A model generated the notes under the pieces. That model saw only the letters and a list, made by a program, of their open reading frames with translations. It did not search any database and had not been told where the DNA came from. Positions 31,202 through 40,866 of a DNA stretch of 43,058 bases are shown in pieces (position 1 is the first letter of the stretch; each line of letters starts with the position of its first letter). This DNA is from Blautia sp. (GTDB taxonomy: Bacteria; Bacillota; Clostridia; Lachnospirales; Lachnospiraceae), in NCBI GenBank assembly GCA_022764275.1, contig JALERH010000192.1, forward strand, positions 1 to 43,058. The letters are read 5' to 3'. The position numbers were made by a program, and so were the translations under genes.

Positions 31202-32047
31202 ATGAACGTACAGTGGTACCCTGGTCACATGACCAAGGCAAAGAGACAGATGCAGGAAGATATTAAGCTGATCGATCTGATCATTGAGCTGGTAGATGCG
31301 CGTGTACCCCTTTCCAGCCGGAATCCGGACATTGATGAGCTTGGAAAAAATAAAGCAAGACTGATTCTGCTCAATAAGGCGGATCTTGCAGACGAGAGAC
31401 AGAATGAGGCGTGGAAGAACTTTTTTCAGGCAAAGGGCTTCTTTGTGGTAAAAGTGGATTCCAGAAGCGGGGCCGGGATGAAAGCAATCCAGGCTGCCAT
31501 TTCGGAAGCCTGTAAGGAAAAGACGGAAAGAGACCGGAAAAGAGGAATCAAAAATCGTCCCATCCGTGCTATGGTAGTGGGCATTCCTAATGTGGGAAAA
31601 TCTACTTTTATCAATACCTTTGCAGGGAAGGCCTGTGCGAAGACCGGCAACAGGCCTGGTGTGACAAAGGGCAAGCAGTGGATCAAACTGAATAAAAGTG
31701 TGGAGCTTCTGGACACGCCGGGAATCCTCTGGCCGAAATTTGAGGACCAGGAGGTTGGGATGCGTCTCGCCTACGTGGGCTCTATCAAAGACGATATCCT
31801 GAATATGGAGGAGCTTTCCCTGAACCTGATCGACTTTCTGCGTCAGTATTATCCAGGTGTTCTGGAAAGACGCTATCAGATATCCGAAGAGGGGAAACCG
31901 GTGGAAGTGCTGGAAGCCATTGCCAGAGCGAGAGGATGTCTGAAAAAAGGTGAGGAGCTTGATTATGCCAAAGCATCGGGAATCCTGTTTGACGATTTCC
32001 GAAGCGGCAAGATCGGGCGGATTACGCTTGAATGGGTGAAAGAATGA
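31202..32047 (+). CDS. rbgA: Ribosome biogenesis GTPase RbgA (YlqF)
   Basis: RbgA is a GTPase needed for late assembly of the 50S subunit (281 residues). It is circularly permuted: G4 (NKAD, 58-61) comes first, then G1 GIPNVGKST (127-135), G2 around Thr155 in RPGVTKG, and G3 DTPG (171-174). The N-terminal WYPGHMTKAKR is typical. The ATG two codons after an in-frame TTG is chosen for homology; AAAGG lies upstream. Its stop codon overlaps the rnhB ATG (ATGA). Confidence 0.96.
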   Translation: MNVQWYPGHMTKAKRQMQEDIKLIDLIIELVDARVPLSSRNPDIDELGKNKARLILLNKADLADERQNEAWKNFFQAKGFFVVKVDSRSGAGMKAIQAAISEACKEKTERDRKRGIKNRPIRAMVVGIPNVGKSTFINTFAGKACAKTGNRPGVTKGKQWIKLNKSVELLDTPGILWPKFEDQEVGMRLAYVGSIKDDILNMEELSLNLIDFLRQYYPGVLERRYQISEEGKPVEVLEAIARARGCLKKGEELDYAKASGILFDDFRSGKIGRITLEWVKE

Positions 32048-32802
32048 AAACAATCGGAGAAATCAGGGCGGAATTTTCAGATGCCTGTGCAGAAGATTAT
32101 CCGTCCTTGTTTGAAAAATACAGAGAGGATTCCAGAAGCGGTGTCGTGAAGCTTCTGGAGCAGTACAGAAAAAAAGAAGAAGCGCTGAAAAAGGAAATCG
32201 CCAGAACGGAGGCTATGAAAGCCTTTGAACATAAGTATGAGCATCTGGGGTATCTCTGCGGGATTGACGAGGTGGGGAGAGGTCCCCTTGCAGGGCCGGT
32301 AGTGGCGTGTGCAGTCATTCTGCCGAAAGACTGCGATATTTTATATCTGAATGATTCCAAGCAGCTTACGGCAAAGAAAAGAGAAGAGCTTTATGATGTC
32401 ATTATGGAAAAGGCTGTTTCCGTAGGAATTGGTATGGCAGGACCACAGAGAATCGATGAGATCAACATCCTGCAGGCGACTTATGAGGCTATGCGTCAGG
32501 CAATCGGAAATCTGAAGGTGGTGCCGCAGGTACTTTTAAATGATGCGGTGACGATTCCGGAAGTGACGATTCCGCAGGTGCCTATCATCAAGGGAGATGC
32601 CAAAAGCATTTCTATTGCGGCGGCAAGTATCGTTGCCAAGGTTACCAGAGACCGTATGATGGTGGAATATGATGAAGTCATGCCCGGGTACGGGTTTGCT
32701 TCCAATAAGGGCTACGGTTCCGCGGCACATATAGAAGCGTTAAAAAAATATGGTCCTTCGCCCATTCACCGCGCCAGCTTTATCACACATTTTATCGGAT
32801 GA
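32044..32802 (+). CDS. rnhB: Ribonuclease HII
   Basis: RnhB removes RNA, including single ribonucleotides, from RNA-DNA hybrids (252 residues). A 65-residue N-terminal extension of charged helix, common in Firmicute RNase HII, precedes the catalytic domain. Active-site residues include Asp75-Glu76 in GIDEVGRGPLAGP, the Asp in LLNDAV and the later acidic residue in the SIVAKVTRDRMM region. The C-terminus GYGSAAHIEALKKYGPSPIHR is typical. The ATG overlapping the rbgA stop is preferred; an ATG four codons upstream is possible. Confidence 0.95.
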   Translation: MKTIGEIRAEFSDACAEDYPSLFEKYREDSRSGVVKLLEQYRKKEEALKKEIARTEAMKAFEHKYEHLGYLCGIDEVGRGPLAGPVVACAVILPKDCDILYLNDSKQLTAKKREELYDVIMEKAVSVGIGMAGPQRIDEINILQATYEAMRQAIGNLKVVPQVLLNDAVTIPEVTIPQVPIIKGDAKSISIAAASIVAKVTRDRMMVEYDEVMPGYGFASNKGYGSAAHIEALKKYGPSPIHRASFITHFIG

Positions 32803-32903
32803 AACTTCTGCATAGATCAGCAAAAAAAATATACTGGCAAAATGTATTCGCTGAAAAATATTTGACAAAAGATACCGACACAGAATAAAAATGGGGAATC
32901 TTT

Positions 32904-33266
32904 TTGAGGGAAAATTATAACAAGCGCCGCCTTGGCGGCTTCTATGAGGAACAGGCAGCCAGGTACCTGGAAGAGCAGGGGCTTGCAATTTTGGAACACA
33001 ACTATCGGTGCCGATTCGGAGAAATCGACCTGATCGCACAGGATGGAGAATATCTTGTTTTCGTGGAAGTGAAATACAGGAGCAGCCGGCATTCCGGGAG
33101 TCCCCTGGCTGCTGTGGACGCGGCAAAGCAGCATGTCATCAGCAGAGTGGCAAAAAATTATCTGATGACCTGCCGCCGCAGCGTGGATATTCCCTGCCGG
33201 TTTGATGTGGTAGGATTTGACGGCGATGAAATAACCTGGGTAAAAAACGCATTTGATTACAGATAA
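32904..33266 (+). CDS. YraN family (UPF0102) nuclease-like protein
   Basis: This 120-residue protein has the YraN fold, related to endonucleases, with the PD-(D/E)xK-like residues in RFGEIDLIAQDGEYLVFVEVKYR. Its role is not established; the family often sits beside rnhB, as here. No ATG exists before the conserved start of the domain, so a TTG at 32904 with GGGGAA upstream is proposed. An ATG at 32891 is in another frame and ends quickly. A TTGACA at 32862 lies upstream but lacks a good -10. Confidence 0.85.
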   Translation: MRENYNKRRLGGFYEEQAARYLEEQGLAILEHNYRCRFGEIDLIAQDGEYLVFVEVKYRSSRHSGSPLAAVDAAKQHVISRVAKNYLMTCRRSVDIPCRFDVVGFDGDEITWVKNAFDYR

Positions 33267-33319
33267 AAATACAGCACTGATTTCTGGCAAAGCCGAAAAC
33301 GGAAGATGGGAGAATATAA

Positions 33320-34171
33320 ATGGAGATAAACTGGCATGATGATACCTGTCCCAAAATGAACGTACAGGAGAAAAAAGGTGTTACCTTTCTTACATATCCC
33401 GCGCTGGATGCACTTCCCGGTATCGTACACGGGTTCAGCACCAGGCTTGGAGGAGTGAGCAGAGGAATTTATTCCTCCATGAATCTTAGCTTCGCAAGAG
33501 GAGACGAGGAGGCGGATGTACGGGAAAATTACGAAAGACTTGCCGCAGCGATGGGCTTTTCCACTGCAGATATCGTCACTTCTGACCAGACCCATACCAC
33601 CAATGTGCGGGTCATTACAGAAGCAGACCGTGGAAAGGGGATTACCTGTCCACGGGATTATACAGATGTGGATGGGATGATCACGAATGTTCCGGGACTT
33701 GTCCTTGCCACCTTTTATGCGGACTGTGTGCCTTTATATTTCGTGGATCCTGTAAATGGTGCCATCGGGCTTTCCCATTCCGGCTGGCGAGGCACTGTGG
33801 GAAAAATCGGTCAGGTGACGATTCAGAAGATGGGAGAGGAGTATGGTTCCCGGCCGCAGGATATCTATGCAGCCATCGGTCCGTCCATCTGCCAGAATTG
33901 CTATGAAGTGAGCGAGGATGTGATCGATCAGTTTCGGGAAGCCTTTGACAAAAAGTGCCGGGACGCTTTGTTCTATGCAAAGCCGAACGGAAAATACCAG
34001 CTGAACCTGTGGGAGGCAAACCGCATGATCATGGAAGAAGCCGGGATCCCGGCAGATCATATCTCCATGCCGAATCTTTGCACCTGCTGTAATCCGGAGT
34101 TCCTTTTTTCGCACCGCGCATCCCGGGGAAAACGTGGAAATCTGGGGGCATTCCTGGGATTGAAACACTAA
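33320..34171 (+). CDS. pgeF: Peptidoglycan editing factor PgeF (YlmD/YfiH family)
   Basis: PgeF belongs to the multicopper-oxidase-like family DUF152 (283 residues); members hydrolyse wrong cell wall precursors or act as purine nucleoside phosphorylases. The metal ligands are His92 (SDQTHTTNV), Cys136 (YADCVPLYF) and His153 (GLSHSGWRGTV). The C-terminus has PNLCTCCNPEFLFSHRAS, which is typical. It follows the yraN gene by 53 bases and ends the rplS-lepB region operon, convergent with prs. Confidence 0.93.
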   Translation: MEINWHDDTCPKMNVQEKKGVTFLTYPALDALPGIVHGFSTRLGGVSRGIYSSMNLSFARGDEEADVRENYERLAAAMGFSTADIVTSDQTHTTNVRVITEADRGKGITCPRDYTDVDGMITNVPGLVLATFYADCVPLYFVDPVNGAIGLSHSGWRGTVGKIGQVTIQKMGEEYGSRPQDIYAAIGPSICQNCYEVSEDVIDQFREAFDKKCRDALFYAKPNGKYQLNLWEANRMIMEEAGIPADHISMPNLCTCCNPEFLFSHRASRGKRGNLGAFLGLKH

Positions 34172-34190
34172 AACAGACGTATATACAGAA

Positions 34191-34218
34191 AGCCGGAGCA
34201 ACAGCCCCGGCTCATTTT
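34191..34218. terminator. Shared terminator of pgeF and prs
   Basis: AGCCGG (34191-34196) pairs with CCGGCT (34207-34212). The plus side continues with CATTTTATTTC and the minus side with TTTCTG, so it may serve both convergent genes. Confidence 0.5.
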
Positions 34219-34224
34219 ATTTCT

Positions 34225-35397
34225 TTACTTTGCATTCACTTTTTTCATCAGATCCATGATCTTGTCGTTGCTGGAACGAACTTTTTCTACGGAAACATCA
34301 TGATTGATGATATCAATGATGCTTGCCAGATATTTGCTCATATTTGCTTCCACATAATATGGCTTATCCATGAGATCAGAAGGACGATAATTCAGATTGG
34401 TGGTGATGACTTTATCAATCCAGCCTTTTTTGTAGTATTCGTCAAATTTTGCCAGTCCGTCTGTGAAAAGTCCGTAAGTGGTACAGATGAATACGCGGTT
34501 TGCATGACGTTCCTTGATCTGCTTTGCCACATCCAGCATACTTTCGCCGGAGGAAATCATGTCATCAATGATAACAACATCCTTGCCCTCTACGGAATCA
34601 CCCAGGAACTCATGTGCCACGATGGGGTTCTTGCCATTTACGATGGTGGAGTAGTCACGTCTCTTATAGAACATGCCCATATCTACCCCAAGAATGTTGG
34701 AAAAATATACGGCTCTGGACATCGCTCCCTCGTCCGGGCTGATGATCATCAGGTGATCATTGTCCACTTTGAAATCCGGTACATTTTTTACCAGTGCCTT
34801 TAAAAACTGATAGGTGGGGAAAAAGTTATCAAAGCCATTCAAAGGAATGGAATTCTGAACACGCGGGTCGTGAGCGTCAAAGGTGATAATGTTGGAAACA
34901 CCCATTTCACTTAATTCACGAAGAGCCAGTGCGCAGTCCAGGGACTCACGCTTGCTGCGTCTGTGCTGGCGTCCCTCATATAAAAACGGCATGATGACAT
35001 TGATCCTGTGTGCCTTTCCGGTGGCTGCGGAAATGATTCTTTTCAGATCCTGATAATGATTGTCCGGGGACATATGATTTTCGTGACCACAGACCGTATA
35101 AGTAAGGCTGTAATTGGTAATATCTACCATAATATAAAGGTCGGTTCCGCGAACAGATTCCTTGATATAACCCTTGCCTTCGCCGGTTCCGAAACGCGGA
35201 CACTCACAGTCTACAAGGAAAGAGGACTCACTGTATCCCTGAGGGATGACGCTGACGTTCTTTCTTTCGACCAGTTCCTTTCGGAATTTCACCAGCTTTC
35301 TGTCCACCTCTTCGGCCAGTTCGCGGCATCCTGCCAGCGCGGCAATTCGAATCGGAGCAACAGGCATAGATTTTTCCAGTAATTCTATGTTCGGCAT
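34225..35397 (-). CDS. prs: Ribose-phosphate pyrophosphokinase, long variant
   Basis: The enzyme makes phosphoribosyl pyrophosphate from ribose 5-phosphate and ATP, for purine, pyrimidine, histidine and NAD synthesis. At 390 residues it is much longer than the usual 310-320. The two phosphoribosyltransferase-like halves are visible: RINVIMPFLYEGRQHRRSKRE and NIITFDAHDPRVQNSIP in the first, the catalytic loop FYKRRDYS and the PRPP motif VVIIDDMISSGESMLDVA in the second. The PRPP motif reads SSGES rather than the classical TAGT. AGGAGG precedes the ATG. It may be a divergent class or a second copy; the catalytic set looks complete. Confidence 0.85.
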   Translation of the reverse strand: MPNIELLEKSMPVAPIRIAALAGCRELAEEVDRKLVKFRKELVERKNVSVIPQGYSESSFLVDCECPRFGTGEGKGYIKESVRGTDLYIMVDITNYSLTYTVCGHENHMSPDNHYQDLKRIISAATGKAHRINVIMPFLYEGRQHRRSKRESLDCALALRELSEMGVSNIITFDAHDPRVQNSIPLNGFDNFFPTYQFLKALVKNVPDFKVDNDHLMIISPDEGAMSRAVYFSNILGVDMGMFYKRRDYSTIVNGKNPIVAHEFLGDSVEGKDVVIIDDMISSGESMLDVAKQIKERHANRVFICTTYGLFTDGLAKFDEYYKKGWIDKVITTNLNYRPSDLMDKPYYVEANMSKYLASIIDIINHDVSVEKVRSSNDKIMDLMKKVNAK

Positions 35398-35442
35398 AAT
35401 ATTCCTCCTAAGTATTCAAGATAAAATCGCTTTCATTCTTTA

Positions 35443-35471
35443 TTTATAACATTTGCCCTAAATGCCGTCAA
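35443..35471 (-). promoter_or_regulatory. Promoter of prs
   Basis: On the minus strand TTGACG, a 17-base spacer and TATAAA, about 45 bases before the start. Confidence 0.65.
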
Positions 35472-35479
35472 GGAATTTA

Positions 35480-35508
35480 TTGATTTTTACTCGGAAAATT
35501 GGTATGAT
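35480..35508 (+). promoter_or_regulatory. Promoter of the DUF512-der-plsY-gpsA operon
   Basis: TTGATT (35480-35485), 17-base spacer, TATGAT (35503-35508). Its -35 is only eight bases from the -35 of the divergent prs promoter. Confidence 0.6.
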
Positions 35509-35560
35509 AGAAAATGAAATCATGGGTGCACATGCCCATTTAAATGTGGAGTTAACCAAT

Positions 35561-36949
35561 ATGAACAAAAAAAAGAGACATGTAATTTCAAAAATCCTTC
35601 CCGGAAGTATAGCCGAAGAACTGGAACTTTCAACGGGTGATATCCTGGTATCGGTAAATGACCAGCCTGTGGAGGATGTCTTTGATTACCGGTATCTCAT
35701 GAATGAAGAATATGTAACTCTCCTGGTGGAAAAAGCGGACGGCGAGATGTGGGAGCTGGAAGTGGAAAAAGAGTTCGAGGAAGACCTGGGGGTGGAGTTT
35801 GAAGAAGGCGGCCTTATGGACGACTACCGCTCCTGTTCCAACAAATGTATTTTCTGCTTTATCGACCAGATGCCGCCCGGAATGCGGGATACCCTGTATT
35901 TTAAGGATGATGATTCCAGACTTTCTTTTCTGCAGGGAAATTATGTGACACTTACCAATATGAGTGACCATGATATTGACCGGATCATTCGTTATCATCT
36001 GGAACCGATCAATATTTCCTTCCAGACCATGAATCCGGAACTGCGCTGTAAGATGCTTCATAACCGTTTTGCAGGACAGGCTCTTGAAAAGGTGAATCGG
36101 TTTTATGATGCCGGGATTACCATGAATGGCCAGATCGTCCTGTGCAAAGGCGTAAACGACGGAGAGGAGCTGAAGCATACTATAGAGAAACTGTCTGAAT
36201 ATGCGCCGGTACTTCAGAGCGTATCCATCGTTCCGGTAGGCCTGACGAAGTTTCGGGACGGGCTGTATCCCCTTGAACTGTTTGAGAGAGAGGACGCTGT
36301 ACAGGTGCTGGAGATCATTGAGGGCTGGCAGCATAGGATGATGGCGAAATACGGCATCCATTTTGTCCATGCATCAGATGAGTGGTATATTCTTGCAGGA
36401 AGGGAGCTTCCGGAAGAGGAGCGGTATGACGGTTATCTGCAGCTGGAAAATGGTGTGGGGATGCTGCGCCTTCTGGATACGGAGGTCAGGGAAACACTTT
36501 CCATGATGGAAGGGGACGACCGCAGCATACACGCCGCAGCAGCTACAGGAGCTCTTGCCTGCCCGTATATTACAAGGCATATGGGTCTGATCCGGGAAAA
36601 ATTTCCCAATGTCCATGTGCAGGTACTGGCGGTTCAGAATGAATTCTTCGGAGAAAAGATCACCGTATCCGGCCTGATCACGGGACAGGATCTGATCCGG
36701 CAGCTTTCCGGAAAAGACCTGGGAGAAAAGCTTCTGATTCCCTGCAATATGCTGCGGGATCAGGAAAATGTTTTTCTGGATGATGTAACGGTGGAAGAAG
36801 TGTCGGAAAAACTTGGCACAGAGATTGTGATTGTAGAGGAAGGCGGAGCAGATCTGGTAACAGCGGTCCTTGACCCGCCGCAGCATAAAAAACTTAGAAG
36901 GAGACAAATGTATGAGCAAACCAGTAGTAGCCATAGTGGGCAGGCCTAA
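35561..36949 (+). CDS. Radical SAM DUF512 domain protein with N-terminal PDZ-like domain
   Basis: This 462-residue protein has a PDZ-like N-terminus ([25 protein letters not shown]), then a radical SAM-type cysteine motif CxxxCxxC (Cys92, Cys96, Cys99 in [15 protein letters not shown]) and a C-terminal DUF512 region. The molecular role is not established. The start MNKKKRHV is chosen for the GGAG 8 bases upstream; earlier in-frame ATGs lack such a site. The gene overlaps the der start by 38 bases, a common arrangement in clostridia, which suggests a link with ribosome assembly or translation. Confidence 0.88.
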   Translation: MNKKKRHVISKILPGSIAEELELSTGDILVSVNDQPVEDVFDYRYLMNEEYVTLLVEKADGEMWELEVEKEFEEDLGVEFEEGGLMDDYRSCSNKCIFCFIDQMPPGMRDTLYFKDDDSRLSFLQGNYVTLTNMSDHDIDRIIRYHLEPINISFQTMNPELRCKMLHNRFAGQALEKVNRFYDAGITMNGQIVLCKGVNDGEELKHTIEKLSEYAPVLQSVSIVPVGLTKFRDGLYPLELFEREDAVQVLEIIEGWQHRMMAKYGIHFVHASDEWYILAGRELPEEERYDGYLQLENGVGMLRLLDTEVRETLSMMEGDDRSIHAAAATGALACPYITRHMGLIREKFPNVHVQVLAVQNEFFGEKITVSGLITGQDLIRQLSGKDLGEKLLIPCNMLRDQENVFLDDVTVEEVSEKLGTEIVIVEEGGADLVTAVLDPPQHKKLRRRQMYEQTSSSHSGQA

Positions 36950-38237
36950 TGTGGGCAAATCCACCCTGTTTAACGCACTGGCAGGTGATAAGATTTCAAT
37001 TGTAAAGGATACGCCTGGTGTGACAAGAGACCGTATTTATGCGGATGTCACATGGCTGGACAAATCCTTTACCATGATTGATACCGGCGGTATTGAGCCG
37101 GACAGCAGCGATGTGATCCTTTCCCAGATGAGGGAACAGGCTCAGATCGCCATCGATACGGCTGACGTGATCGTCTTTATTACGGATGTACGTCAGGGAC
37201 TGGTGGATGCGGATGCAAAGGTGGCAGATATGCTGCGCCGCAGCGGAAAACCTGTAGTCCTGGTGGTAAATAAAGTGGACAGCGTCCAGAAGTTTATGAT
37301 GGATGTGTACGAGTTTTACAATCTGGGAATCGGGGAACCTTTTGCCATTTCAGCAGCGAATCGCCAGGGACTGGGAGATATGCTGGATGAGGTGGTCAAA
37401 AACTTCCCGGAAGGCGCCGGAGAGGATGAGGAAGATGATATTCCGAAAATCGCGATTGTAGGAAAGCCGAATGTAGGAAAATCTTCCCTGGTGAATAAGC
37501 TTTTGGGAGAAGACCGTGTCATCGTTTCTGATATCGCAGGAACCACCAGAGATGCGGTGGATACCAGGGTGACCTGGGAAGGCCGTGACTATATTTTTAT
37601 CGATACGGCAGGTTTAAGACGCAAGGGAAAGGTCAGAGAAGATATCGAACGGTACAGCGTGATCCGTACTGTAACGGCTGTGGAACGGGCTGATATCGTG
37701 GTGGTTATGATCGATGCTTCCGAGGGTGTGACCGAGCAGGATGCCAAAATTGCCGGAATTGCTCACGAAAAAGGCAAAGGCGTGATCATTGCGGTAAATA
37801 AATGGGATGCCATCGAGAAAAATGACAAGACCATTTACAAGCACACGAACCGTATCCGAGAGGTTCTTTCCTTCATGCCATACGCGGAGATCGTGTTTAT
37901 TTCCGCAAAAACAGGACTTCGAATTTCCAGGCTTTTTGAGACTCTGGATGCGGTTATTGAAAATCAAACCATGCGTATTCAGACGGGTGTGCTCAATGAA
38001 ATTCTGGCGGAGGCAGTTGCCATGCAGCAGCCGCCGTCTGACAGAGGCAGAAGGCTGAAGATCTTCTATATGACGCAGGTTGCGGTAAAACCGCCGACAT
38101 TTGTGATTTTTGTAAATGACAAAGAACTGATGCATTTTTCCTATACCAGATATCTGGAAAACAAAATTCGCGATGCATTTGATTTTGGCGGAACACCATT
38201 AAAATTCATTATACGGGAACGGGGAGAAAAGGAATAA
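36912..38237 (+). CDS. der: Ribosome biogenesis GTPase Der (EngA)
   Basis: Der is a two-GTPase-domain protein needed for 50S subunit maturation (441 residues). Domain one has [20 protein letters not shown] and NKVD; domain two has [20 protein letters not shown] and NKWD. A C-terminal KH-like domain (about 355-441, [21 protein letters not shown]) ends the protein. The start [10 protein letters not shown] follows AAGGAG within the end of the DUF512 gene. plsY follows after six bases. Confidence 0.98.
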   Translation: MSKPVVAIVGRPNVGKSTLFNALAGDKISIVKDTPGVTRDRIYADVTWLDKSFTMIDTGGIEPDSSDVILSQMREQAQIAIDTADVIVFITDVRQGLVDADAKVADMLRRSGKPVVLVVNKVDSVQKFMMDVYEFYNLGIGEPFAISAANRQGLGDMLDEVVKNFPEGAGEDEEDDIPKIAIVGKPNVGKSSLVNKLLGEDRVIVSDIAGTTRDAVDTRVTWEGRDYIFIDTAGLRRKGKVREDIERYSVIRTVTAVERADIVVVMIDASEGVTEQDAKIAGIAHEKGKGVIIAVNKWDAIEKNDKTIYKHTNRIREVLSFMPYAEIVFISAKTGLRISRLFETLDAVIENQTMRIQTGVLNEILAEAVAMQQPPSDRGRRLKIFYMTQVAVKPPTFVIFVNDKELMHFSYTRYLENKIRDAFDFGGTPLKFIIRERGEKE

Positions 38238-38243
38238 TTCATT

Positions 38244-38897
38244 ATGGAGCGTATCATCTGTCTGGCAATTGGATATTTATTCGGGATGTTCCAGACATCC
38301 TATTTTATCGGAAAAGCTCATCATATTGATATCCGGAACTGCGGGAGCGGAAATGCGGGGACAACCAATGCCCTGAGAACCCTTGGGAAAAAAGCAGGGG
38401 CTCTAACGCTGGTGTGTGACCTTCTGAAATGTGTCGTTGCAATCCTGATCGTGGATGCTGTATTTCAGAAAAACTGTCCGGATATCCTGCCGCTTCTTGG
38501 TATGTATACGGCAGCCGGATGCGTGCTGGGACATAACTTTCCTTTCTATATGAAATTCAAGGGAGGAAAAGGCATTGCTGCTTCCGCGGGTATGCTGCTG
38601 GCTCTTGACTGGAGAGTCTTTCTGATCTGCGCAGTGGTGTTTTTTGTATTGTTTTTTACCACACATTATGTCTCTCTGGGGTCTGTCTGCGCATACCTGA
38701 CGGCGCTTGTCTGCTTCATTGCTTTTGGGGCAGCAGGAAGCTACGGGATGAAACTGAATCAGACCATTGAGATGGATGTGGTGATGGGGCTGATGACGGT
38801 TCTGGCGATTTATCGTCACAGAGCAAATATTTCCCGTCTGATGAAGGGAAATGAAAATAAAGTTTTCCTGGGAAAATCCGGGCAAAAGAAAGGTTAA
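38244..38897 (+). CDS. plsY: Glycerol-3-phosphate acyltransferase PlsY
   Basis: PlsY moves the acyl group from acyl phosphate to glycerol 3-phosphate, the first membrane step of phospholipid synthesis (217 residues). It is an integral membrane protein with about five helices. The three conserved motifs are visible: GSGNAGTTNALRTLG, GHNFPFYMKFKGGKGIA and, near the end, AIYRHRANISRLMKGNENK. It lies between der and gpsA, the gene for the enzyme that makes its substrate, in one operon. Confidence 0.96.
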   Translation: MERIICLAIGYLFGMFQTSYFIGKAHHIDIRNCGSGNAGTTNALRTLGKKAGALTLVCDLLKCVVAILIVDAVFQKNCPDILPLLGMYTAAGCVLGHNFPFYMKFKGGKGIAASAGMLLALDWRVFLICAVVFFVLFFTTHYVSLGSVCAYLTALVCFIAFGAAGSYGMKLNQTIEMDVVMGLMTVLAIYRHRANISRLMKGNENKVFLGKSGQKKG

Positions 38898-38910
38898 TAG
38901 GGTGAATGGT

Positions 38911-39933
38911 ATGGCAAAAGTCAGTGTGATGGGAGCCGGAGGCTGGGGTACTGCCCTCGCAATCCTTCTGCACAACAACGGACATGAGGTGATGCTGTGG
39001 TCTGCCCTGGGAGATGAAGTGAATCTCCTTCGGGAAAAAAGAGAAAATGCATCCAAGCTTCCGGGTGTAAAGATTCCGGAAGAGATCGTGATCACAGAGG
39101 ATACGGAGATGGCTATGAAAGAGCCGGATGTGGCTGTGCTTGCTGTTCCGTCACCTTTTACCAGGAGCACATCCAAAAGGCTGAATCCTTACGTAAAAGA
39201 AGGTCAGATCATCGTGAACGTAGCAAAAGGAATTGAGGAAAAAACGCTCATGACGCTCAGCGAGATCATTGAGCAGGAGATCCCTCAGGCAAACGTATGC
39301 GTGCTTTCCGGACCAAGTCATGCGGAGGAAGTGGGACGCGGGCTTCCTACTTCCTGCGTGGTAAGTGCGAGAAAGAAAGAGACAGCGGAGTACATCCAGG
39401 AAATTTTTATGAGTCCGGTATTCCGTGTTTATACAACACCGGATATCCTTGGCGTGGAGCTTGGCGGTTCACTGAAAAATGTCATTGCGCTGGCTGCAGG
39501 AACAGCAGACGGGCTGGGGTATGGAGACAACACGAAGGCGGCTTTGATCACCAGAGGAATTGCGGAAATTACACGACTTGGTATGAAAATGGGAGCGAGA
39601 CCGGAGACCTTTGCCGGTCTGTCTGGAATCGGCGACCTCATTGTAACCTGCGCCAGTGTGCACAGCCGTAACCGCAGGGCCGGTTACCTTATGGGAAAAG
39701 GCTATACCATGCAGGAGGCGATGGACGAGGTGAAAATGGTTGTGGAAGGTGTTTATTCCGCAAAAGCGGCAAAAGAGCTTTCTGAAAAATATGAAGTGGA
39801 GATGCCCATTGTAGACGAAGTGAACAAGATTCTGTTTGAAAACAAACCGGCTTCTGAAGCTGTGATCGATCTGATGCTGCGGGACAAAAAAGTGGAGAGC
39901 TCTCTGCTTCCCTGGGATGAAACGGAAATCTGA
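38911..39933 (+). CDS. gpsA: Glycerol-3-phosphate dehydrogenase (NAD(P)+)
   Basis: GpsA reduces dihydroxyacetone phosphate to glycerol 3-phosphate for phospholipid synthesis (340 residues). The NAD(P)-binding GAGGWGTALA is at residues 7-16; the active-site region has VAKGIEEKTL, LSGPSHAEEVGRGLPTSCV, GGSLKNVIALAAG and GLSGIGDLIVTC. The start MAKVSVMGAG follows a weak AGGGTGA; codons further upstream overlap plsY. It closes the operon that provides the substrate for PlsY. Confidence 0.97.
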   Translation: MAKVSVMGAGGWGTALAILLHNNGHEVMLWSALGDEVNLLREKRENASKLPGVKIPEEIVITEDTEMAMKEPDVAVLAVPSPFTRSTSKRLNPYVKEGQIIVNVAKGIEEKTLMTLSEIIEQEIPQANVCVLSGPSHAEEVGRGLPTSCVVSARKKETAEYIQEIFMSPVFRVYTTPDILGVELGGSLKNVIALAAGTADGLGYGDNTKAALITRGIAEITRLGMKMGARPETFAGLSGIGDLIVTCASVHSRNRRAGYLMGKGYTMQEAMDEVKMVVEGVYSAKAAKELSEKYEVEMPIVDEVNKILFENKPASEAVIDLMLRDKKVESSLLPWDETEI

Positions 39934-39983
39934 GGATAAAAAATAAGAGGGCTAAAGCGGAAAAATCTGCTTCATGCCAGAGC

Positions 39984-40018
39984 AAAAAAAGGACCTGGGT
40001 CGTTATGACGCAGGTCCT
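39984..40018 (-). terminator. Terminator of the aldo/keto reductase gene
   Basis: AGGACCTG pairs with CAGGTCCT, with a nested GTC/GAC pairing. On the minus strand seven T residues follow. It lies between two convergent genes. Confidence 0.75.
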
Positions 40019-40041
40019 TATGATATTCAGATTATGGATTC

Positions 40042-40866
40042 TCAGAAAATGACATCTTTTAAGTCATCGGGAACGTGAGAACTGTGGAAATCTTCATTCA
40101 GAGTGTCGATGATTGCCATATCTTCTTCCTCAATATTGAAATCAAAAATATCGCCATTGGAAGCAATACGGTCTGGATTAACTGATTTCGGGATAACGGA
40201 AATTCCCTTCTGAATGGCCCACCGAAGTCCGATCTGGGCAGGTGTGCGTGCGTATTTTGTAGCAAGGACACACATCACATCGTGGTCAAAATAAGCACCT
40301 CGTGCCAGAGGAGCGTATGCCTGAACCTGAATCCCCTCATCCCTGCAGTATTCGATCAGTTCTTTGGGATAACATAAAGGATGACATTCAATCTGATTGA
40401 CAGCCGGAACGATACCTGAGATTTTCTTCAGCTCTTCGAGATGATAGATCTGGAAATTGCTGACACCAATGGAAAGGGCGCGGCCGCTGTCCAGAATTTT
40501 TTCCATGCTCTTCCAGGTACCGGTGTAGCAGCCGGGAACCGGCCAGTGGATCAGGTAAAGATCTACGTAGTCGAGCTTCAGACGATCCAGGCTGCGGTAA
40601 AATGCCCCTTCAATATCACCGAGACGCTGAGCTGTGTTCCAGATTTTGCTTGTGATGAAAAGATCCTTGCGGGGAACGCTGCATTTCGCAATGGCTTTTC
40701 CCACACTTTCCTCATTTTTGTAAACAGAAGCAGTGTCGATCATGCGGTAACCTGCATTCACGGCTGCTGAAATGGCAGTTTCTGCTTCGCTGTCTGCTGT
40801 CTTATATACTCCCAGCCCCAGAAGAGGCATTTCTCTGTCGTTATTCAGAAAAACAGTTTTTCTCAA
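40042..40866 (-). CDS. Aldo/keto reductase
   Basis: This NADPH-dependent oxidoreductase (274 residues, small AKR type such as 2,5-diketo-D-gluconate reductase-like enzymes) reduces aldehydes or ketones. The catalytic tetrad is visible: Asp44 and Tyr49 in MIDTASVYKNE, Lys74 in ITSKIWN and His107 in YLIHWP. The cofactor region IGVSNFQIYHLEEL and VIPKSVNPDRI is present. A GAGGAGGAA site lies before the ATG. It stands alone between gpsA and the CODH maturation run. The substrate is unknown. Confidence 0.93.
   Translation of the reverse strand: MRKTVFLNNDREMPLLGLGVYKTADSEAETAISAAVNAGYRMIDTASVYKNEESVGKAIAKCSVPRKDLFITSKIWNTAQRLGDIEGAFYRSLDRLKLDYVDLYLIHWPVPGCYTGTWKSMEKILDSGRALSIGVSNFQIYHLEELKKISGIVPAVNQIECHPLCYPKELIEYCRDEGIQVQAYAPLARGAYFDHDVMCVLATKYARTPAQIGLRWAIQKGISVIPKSVNPDRIASNGDIFDFNIEEEDMAIIDTLNEDFHSSHVPDDLKDVIF

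Noticed and set aside
32862-32894. Promoter before yraN (TTGACA at 32862)
   Set aside because: At 16-18 bases downstream only A-rich hexamers without a proper TATAAT are found, and the gene lies in a run of co-directed genes.
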